Below are positions 59,901 to 64,000 of a DNA stretch of 64,000 nucleotides, piece by piece; positions within the stretch are counted from its first letter, which is position 1, and each line of letters begins with the position of its first letter. Location of the stretch: NCBI RefSeq assembly GCF_032854445.1, contig NC_088300.1, positions 78,529,084 through 78,593,083 of the forward strand, in the 5' to 3' direction. Below the pieces are notes generated by a model. It saw only the letters and a program-made list of their open reading frames with translations. It was not told the origin of the DNA and ran no database searches. This DNA comes from Liolophura sinensis (taxonomy: Eukaryota > Mollusca > Polyplacophora > Chitonida > Chitonidae). A program made the translations under genes and the position numbers.

Positions 59901-62900
59901 GATAGCAGGGGGAAGGAACTACTGGACTTGGCTGACAACAGTGAGGGTGGGGTTAAGCTCTGGAAGTCAGGAAGCTGGCTAGCCTCACCGGTGGGGGTGC
60001 TCGCTCTATCGCTGATGTCCCGGAATCGTGAAGCAAGTGTGTCAGCATGAGGGTCAAAGTCTCTCAATGTTCCCCTACTGTCACAGACATCAGAAAGTGC
60101 ATGTTGGCTATCGGAAGCTACAGCCATGTGGTTAGGTCTCTGCCTGTTATCTATGCCCACATCCATTCCACTATCTAGAGAGCTCTGTGTCCTGTCTCTC
60201 AGTAATGACTCGTTGCTGACAGGTTGCTCCTTTAAGCTTTCACCATTTGAAGAGACTGACAGTCTAACAACATCATGTGAAAAGCTTGGCAGCAGGGCTT
60301 GATAACTTTTCTCACTTGTAATCATGAATTCAGAATCATCGGCTGGGACTAAATAACTCGGCCTTGACACATCAGTAATGCCAGACATGTCCATTGTTGA
60401 GGATTCTTCTCTGTTTGACAATGGTCTGTCATCTGGAACAACACTGCCTGATTTCCTGGGATGTGACTGAAAAGACTGTTCATACTGCCCACAACTATCA
60501 TCCCCATGATACTCAGAATTTCTGGTTTCATTCATGGGAGCAAAGGCCTCCGTAGACATATTGCTCACTAAGCTGTTCCTGCCTTCTGTTTTGGAATCAT
60601 CTTGTCCAACAATCAATCTAACATGGTCTTCTGTAGAATTAGACGAAACTCCAGCCAATGTTTCTGGTGACATCACAGTAAGATCAGTGCTTTCAGAAAC
60701 TGATGTACTAACAGGTTCCTTCTCGTCGTCTTTTGTATCAGTCTCTGTGTATGGCTTCCCATCTGTGCTGAGAACATCAGACACATTAGAGTTTTCCCTA
60801 GAGTACTCAGAGTATGTAAAACTCGTCTCGTCATGCTTGGTTAAGTTGTAATCCTCTGACAAACTGGCAGACTTGGAGCCACTTCCTCTCCCAGACTCAG
60901 AACTGGTGGAATCATTAGCATCAGCTCTTGCTTCAAGGATCACAATCTTGGGGTCCTTCATCTCGGAATTTCCTTCTGCAGCAGTATTAAACTCTGATGG
61001 TCCAGTAACAGCTATTGGAATGGATTCTTCAGCATTAGGAGTGACTGACTGATTTTGGGCTTTTAAATCAAGTACATCACCTAGTGTGGTGTAGGGAGCA
61101 CAGGTTCTTGTCTCATTTTCTGAGTGCTGGCTAGTTGTTGCACTTTCATCCTCTAGTGTACTTTGGCCCCTCTCAATTGTCGTAATGTCTCTAGGGGCCA
61201 GAGAACCAACCCCATCCTGTATATCTTGGTCATCTGTGACTTCATATGGCCGTCGTGTATCATGGCTTATTGACAGATCCCCTCCAACTGGCAGTTCCCT
61301 CTGCCCAGAACTGGCAGCTGATCTGGGAGTGATGTTATTGTCCGACTCATTGGAGGTGTAAATATTCCAGTCCACGTCTGACAACCCACCGTAGGACTCT
61401 GGATAGAGCCCTGATATGGACCCTCTAAACTCTCTCTCAATACCAGCCTCGTCCTTGTCAGAGGACAGCTGAGAGCTGTCACTTGAGCGTCTCCCGTCCA
61501 TGGAAAGATTACCGGACACAAAGTCACTGGAGATCTCGGACACTACTGTCTGCACAGCCTGCTCTTGCAGGATCCCTGACAAGGCTTCATGCACAGCCTG
61601 CTCTGATATACCCATCAACACATCACTGAAGGCTTGCTGAGAGGGGCTTTCAACTGGGGACAGAAAAAACATACAGACTGTATGCAGTCATTCTGAAAAC
61701 TTCAACGTAAAATTCAACTGTGACACTATTTTCTGAATTTGTATGCATTTATTGTAACCAGAAAAACTCTACACGAGTTTCTATCCACGACTAAGCAAAC
61801 AATTCTCTCTAGTGCCTCACTAGACAATCTTCACCATCACTAGACAATGCCATCACATCATCACCATCTGTGTTAAGGCTGAAAGAGCTTTTCCTGACTT
61901 CCCGTTTCCAGAAAAACTTATCTTCACTTATCTTTTCAATTTTGCATGTCATTGTAAAGAAAATTGAAAGTTTCCTCAACAGTGATTTGACAATGATCTG
62001 ATCAGTTCATCAATTTATTTCACCAAAGCACTTGGTTATTTAAGCTATATGTGGATATCTCTCCGCGTAAGATGATTTGTGAAAAACTACTCCAACATAA
62101 ATAGAAAGGCACTCAAGGTAATGAAAAAAATCCCAGGCTTTTGTTTCCATGACCTTTTTTGACATGAAGATTAAACATCTGTGAGGATAACTTCAGCAAG
62201 GTTACAAAAAGGTTGGTGGGATAACTCACCTGCATCTATACCATCAGCTTCTGAGACGACACCATCTGTCTCTGACCTCCAGTCTTCATCTGAGGAGGTG
62301 TACCTGTGAGATGCTTGAGGGGAAAACATGGGCAGAGACGTACTGTCTTTACTGCTGTCATTAAAGGATAAGTTAGGAACCTGAAAATAAAAACACATGT
62401 ATGTATAAACACAGGACTAGAAAAAGTAAAAAGCAATAGTGATTTAAGATTCACATTAATTTAAAATTACATGTATTTCCACATGCAGATCTGATGTTAA
62501 GTTCAGCGCTGCCATTGTTCATTATTGACACGCTTCTCATAAGTTCAAGATGACCAGCATATTCTTCAACAAACTCATGTCATATCCTCAACCACATTAT
62601 CAAAACTCAACCTGAACCACATTATCAAACCTCAACCTGAACCACATTATCAAACCACGAACTACCTGCATGCACACTAACCTATCATTAATGTAACACA
62701 TTTTCTAAGAAATTCAATCTGTAATATGAAACAACAGAATACGCCAAAAACTATTCCAGTTAGTGACTTTAATTTTAAAACCTTTTTACAATCTTTCAGA
62801 TGATTAATTTAACAGTGAAAAAGTGAGAGAGTGTGAGTATTAATAGAGATTAGGCCTACCTGGGACTGAGAGAGATCTGCAGGCTCCTGATCCCCCTGGT

Positions 62901-64000
62901 CTACCGCCCTCTCAGGGGAACTCATCTTCCAGCTGCTACTGCTGTTCTGTGAGGAGCATGTATCTTCTGTCAGCGGACAGAAGGAAGAGCCTGACAGGTG
63001 TGACACGTTTACGGACACCTGCTCTGTCTCTGTGGACACGCCCAGGCCACTCTCACCGCTACTCTTGGGATCACGGCCCTCTTGACCAGACTTATCACAC
63101 TGATGGGTGGCGGGCTCCACACCCAGTTCTACATCAGGCACTTCAGCAGGCAGACTTACTGAAGAAGCAGACCCTCCGTTTCCTTTATCCTCAGGGACTG
63201 GCATCCACTCAGATTCATTGAATGTGATCTTTGACAAGGAACCCTGATCTGATTGCTGAGTGATGTTTGGTTCTGAGGACTTTTCATATAAGGCACATAT
63301 ACTGACAGTTTGTCTTGAGGCCTCCCCACTGCATGTATGTTGTAACACCAGCCCGGAATCACGAAATCCTGGCTCTTTAGTTGAACCTTCGGATGATTTA
63401 TATGTACATGTAGCCTCAGAGGTTTCACTAGCACCATCAGAAGAGTCACTTCTGCGAAAAAAATGGGAATTTAAAACAAGCCTTTGACTTTGGGAATGTG
63501 AAGGTATGTCAGATTTACACCTCTGACTTTCTAGTGGGGAAGTGCGTGATGTACATGGTGATGTGGGAGTGACACATGGGGCCTTGGGTGTGACACATGA
63601 AGATGTGCATGTGGCATGCAAAGATTTGAGCTGTGAAACAAAAGTATTCGACTCGTGCAGTGGGAGTGACGATGTTTGCTGTCCGGTTTGTTGACAGCTA
63701 GTCAGACGTGAAGATGGCGTGTAGAAAGCTGACGATGGACTTCTACCCACAACAACGTCATTTGCTGTAGTCCTTGTTGATTGCTTTAAACCCAGTTCAC
63801 CTGTGCTTGAGCTAAATGTGCTGCCAACCCCTGATGTTCTACAGGAAGCAGACTGAGAGACTGGTGTGGAATTCTGCCCTTGGCTTTCCAACTGGTGGAA
63901 TATTTCACTTTGCTCTCCTACTGCAGAGCTTAATGATGATACCGGTGCGTCATGTCTATAGAAGCTAGGCACACCACATGATTTTCCTGCAGAAGCTTCT
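44951..64000 (-). CDS. ALMS1: ALMS1 (Alstrom syndrome protein 1) orthologue, 5' end outside window
   Basis: Sixteen exons join without a single phase conflict into 2886 residues plus stop. Most of the chain is low-complexity, Ser/Arg/Glu-rich and probably disordered, as in vertebrate ALMS1. The C-terminus is diagnostic: GVAWFVPMDDPRPWRKPLRE at visible residues about 2679-2698, where vertebrate ALMS1 has GISWFEP..RPWREPLRE; then the ALMS motif from TLQEAFLKFKADVVSRSKAR through YNRLPEVVQKRLEEKRLAEY to GKPTPWYA and stop. ALMS1 is a centrosome and basal-body protein needed for cilium maintenance; the ALMS motif is shared with CEP295 and C10orf90, but the WFxP..PWRxPLRE block points to ALMS1. One 3.4-kb exon encodes 1136 residues. 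The large tandem peptide repeat of vertebrate ALMS1 was not seen in the visible part. The exon at 53979-54076 ends in an amplified donor array, and exon 47183-48822 contains a coding 63-bp duplication. Confidence 0.92.
45230..45329 (-). CDS. ALMS1: ALMS1 visible exon 15 (ALMS motif)
   Basis: Acceptor TTGTTTGTAG, donor AAG|GTAAGT. It encodes LYNRLPEVVQKRLEEKRLAE then YKVNRIRAKMFNK, the second half of the ALMS motif, rich in basic residues and probably helical. Confidence 0.93.
45586..45649 (-). CDS. ALMS1: ALMS1 visible exon 14
   Basis: Acceptor TTTTTTGTAG, donor AAG|GTGAGT. It encodes NLFKPRKRSMSKSEMKELTA plus split Arg, the linker within the ALMS motif (vertebrate KPISKKEM-type). Confidence 0.9.
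45916..46090 (-). CDS. ALMS1: ALMS1 visible exon 13 (ALMS motif)
   Basis: Acceptor CTACATTGCAG, donor AGTG|GTACGC. It encodes EAFLKFKADVVSRSKARQRR, then IALASKERQLEEMLGAERAQ and LFMDQRYQ, the first half of the ALMS motif. Confidence 0.93.
46661..46911 (-). CDS. ALMS1: ALMS1 visible exon 12 (WFxP block)
   Basis: Acceptor ACACTCGCAG, donor CAG|GTAAGG. It encodes the conserved GVAWFVPMDDPRPWRKPLRE block, then an acidic Ser/Glu linker and KMTLQ at the edge of the ALMS motif. Confidence 0.95.
47183..48822 (-). CDS. ALMS1: ALMS1 visible exon 11 (large, charged, Ser/Arg-rich)
   Basis: Acceptor CCCTTGTACAG, donor CCAG|GTAAAG; 546 residues. It begins SGMDVSSELVDCDKAPISRV, then a predicted helical block with YWERFQEL and LGALADLIRNPSRHVVKQYL, then highly charged repeats (ERKHREAWVEKERGERRREE twice), a Lys/Arg coiled-coil-like stretch (KSKISKQRLKYEKQKRKEVQ) and a Ser/Arg/Pro-rich end. 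The ATG at 48815 inside is not a gene start, since upstream exons continue in frame. Confidence 0.93.
48434..48561. repeat. 63-bp coding tandem duplication in ALMS1
   Basis: Two nearly identical 63-bp units encode 21 residues each (ERKHREAWVEKERGERRREE plus one), followed by a decayed third start ERKRHA. In frame. Confidence 0.9.
48823..49821 (-). other. ALMS1 intron with full-length SINE
   Basis: About 1 kb between visible exons 10 and 11. It contains the SINE at 49415-49685; the rest is AT-rich unique sequence. Confidence 0.75.
49415..49685 (-). mobile_element. tRNA-derived SINE, most complete copy
   Basis: On the minus strand it opens with a tRNA-like head: TGTGGCTCACTTGGTAAGCG resembles an A box and GAGTTCAAGTCCAGC a B box. 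The body follows (CCACCATAATGCTGGC) and it ends in ATTGGTGTTTTATGC complement and (AAAT)n. Other copies in the window are at 6471, 28086, 33330 and 36957. Confidence 0.85.
49822..49859 (-). CDS. ALMS1: ALMS1 visible exon 10 (38-nt)
   Basis: Acceptor TTTGTGTGCAG, donor AAG|GTAGGT. It encodes FLREPILKEPRR plus two bases. Very short, but its phase (0 in, 2 out) is exactly what the flanking exons need. Confidence 0.8.
50115..51182 (-). CDS. ALMS1: ALMS1 visible exon 9
   Basis: Acceptor GTGTTTGTCAG, donor AGG|GTAAGA; 356 residues. It opens DDKEHPPYRKPLECESEKVR, then long Ser/Pro/Arg/Asp-rich disordered sequence ending LSPLPVDIDR. No recognisable domain. Confidence 0.9.
51514..51674 (-). CDS. ALMS1: ALMS1 visible exon 8
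   Basis: Acceptor GATTGGTGCAG, donor GCA|GTGAGT. It encodes SDDARGPEFPAHVLGSRPDG and onward to STIEEKSQA. Phase agrees with both neighbours. Confidence 0.85.
51969..53978. repeat. 115-bp minisatellite seeded on an ALMS1 exon end and donor, 17 units
   Basis: On the minus strand each unit has about 46 bases homologous to the 3' end of the exon at 53979-54076 (GGGACAGACAGTGTGACTTC through AATCATCCAG), a donor GTATGC, and about 65 intron-like bases ending in an acceptor-like TTTATCTCACATCAG. Units are spaced exactly 115 bp, from about 52023 to the exon itself at 53979. Confidence 0.97.
53864..53931 (-). other. Candidate alternative 68-nt exon in the ALMS1 array
   Basis: The unit nearest the parent exon has acceptor TTTATCTCACATCAG, donor TCAG|GTATGC and an open frame when entered in phase 2, leaving in phase 1 exactly like the 98-nt parent exon. 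It could replace that exon, not be added to it (added, it hits TGA). Use is unproven. Confidence 0.3.
53979..54076 (-). CDS. ALMS1: ALMS1 visible exon 7 (parent of the 115-bp array)
   Basis: Acceptor GATAATTGTAG, donor CCAG|GTATGC. It encodes PAGSHEVYYTESETDDKMSG then TDSVTTVESTHP. The last third of the exon and its donor are the seed of the 17-unit array downstream. Confidence 0.88.
54815..54947 (-). CDS. ALMS1: ALMS1 visible exon 6
   Basis: Acceptor CTCTGCTTAG, donor AA|GTAAGG. It encodes DLKASPATSSTASSLSEVSS, then TSPSNTDYNAACRHPVTTRY and RPY. Confidence 0.87.
55343..55410 (-). CDS. ALMS1: ALMS1 visible exon 5 (68-nt)
   Basis: Acceptor TGATTACAG, donor CCGG|GTAAGT. It encodes REETKSLQEYHTPQQALRRF then HP. 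In phase with both neighbours. Confidence 0.85.
55637..55753 (-). CDS. ALMS1: ALMS1 visible exon 4
   Basis: Acceptor TGTTTGATCAG, donor TCT|GTGAGT. It encodes WEEERDLSDSRPVPQQPSEV then THAPASSSSLGVITDTRS. Confidence 0.85.
55754..58244 (-). other. ALMS1 intron with 55-bp array
   Basis: About 2.5 kb between visible exons 3 and 4. It holds the array at 56644-57228; the remainder is AT-rich unique sequence without a supported exon. Confidence 0.7.
56644..57228. repeat. 55-bp minisatellite arranged as 110-bp dimers, about 10.6 units
   Basis: Unit: GGCTATTCCCACTACCTATC, CATTAACACTATGCCTGACT, AAAGAGGGCCAGGAT. From about 56863 two forms, CTGCCTATTC and CTACCTATCC, alternate strictly. Confidence 0.95.
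58245..61653 (-). CDS. ALMS1: ALMS1 visible exon 3 (giant 3.4-kb exon)
   Basis: Acceptor TCTGTCCCCAG, donor TTAAG|GTGAGG; 1136 residues, one uninterrupted frame. It opens VESPSQQAFSDVLMGISEQA with EALSGILQEQ nearby (amphipathic, possibly helical); the rest is Ser/Thr/Asp/Glu-rich and disordered-looking, with no obvious internal tandem repeat. In size and position it parallels the giant exon of vertebrate ALMS1, but residue-level similarity is not visible to me. Confidence 0.93.
61654..62229 (-). other. ALMS1 intron
   Basis: AT-rich unique sequence between visible exons 2 and 3; nothing else recognised. Confidence 0.7.
62230..62380 (-). CDS. ALMS1: ALMS1 visible exon 2
   Basis: Acceptor TTTATTTTCAG, donor GCAG|GTGAGT. 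It encodes VPNLSFNDSSKDSTSLPMFS, then SDEDWRSETDGVVSEADGID and AG. Confidence 0.9.
62381..62859 (-). other. ALMS1 intron
   Basis: About 480 bases of AT-rich sequence, with three copies of a 25-bp unit (AACCACATTATCAAA and TCAACCTG) near 62590-62655. Confidence 0.7.
62860..64000 (-). CDS. ALMS1: ALMS1 visible exon 1, continues beyond the window
   Basis: Open without a stop from the right edge (EASAGKSCGVPSFYRHDAPV) to SQ|GTAGGC at 62860; 380 residues, Ser/Thr/Gln-rich. The first ATG-like start inside is not meaningful, since the frame is open to base 64000 and further 5' exons are expected. Confidence 0.9.

Noticed and set aside
59749-60851. Plus-strand frames inside the ALMS1 giant exon
   Set aside because: Shadows of the minus-strand coding frame.

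Overview
Organism. This is nuclear DNA of an animal: genes are split into many short exons with GT..AG introns, non-coding DNA dominates, and there are many tandem repeats and tRNA-derived SINE copies ending in (AAAT)n. The recurring ACATGTA word, the SINE style and protein sequences clearly diverged from vertebrates suggest a lophotrochozoan, probably a mollusc or brachiopod. The phylum is an inference, not proven.

Layout. Three protein-coding genes are supported by exon-by-exon translation with matching splice phases. (1) TMEM128, minus strand, 25801 down to at least 5581: three exons found, one intron of about 17 kb, last exon not found. (2) A sideroflexin of the SFXN1/3 type, plus strand, 28601-40130: complete, ten coding exons, 320 residues. 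(3) An ALMS1 (Alstrom syndrome protein 1) orthologue, minus strand, from the right edge down to 44951: sixteen exons and 2886 residues visible, 5' end outside the window. TMEM128 and the sideroflexin are head to head, about 2.8 kb between start codons. The sideroflexin and ALMS1 converge, about 4.8 kb between stop codons.

The rest. Introns and spacers hold at least 19 short repeat arrays (units 4 to 126 bp) and several SINE copies. No tRNA, rRNA or other RNA gene and no transposase or reverse transcriptase gene was seen.

Main observation. Three separate arrays, in two unrelated genes, are built from the last bases of a coding exon plus its own 5' splice site: sideroflexin exon 1 (about 98 units of 39 bp), sideroflexin exon 9 (4 donors, 31 bp apart) and the ALMS1 exon ending at 53979 (17 extra units of 115 bp). 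Each intron therefore starts with one real donor followed by a ladder of near-copies. In all three cases, reading past the real donor reaches a stop codon before or just after the next donor. Other arrays amplify acceptor-like sequence (sideroflexin introns 6 and 7). Five of the 17 ALMS1 units are open in the frame that would let them replace the parent exon.

How the genes relate. They act in different places: TMEM128 is a multi-pass membrane protein of unknown function, sideroflexin 1/3 is a mitochondrial inner-membrane serine carrier, and ALMS1 is a centrosome and basal-body protein. Nothing in the sequence suggests a shared pathway.
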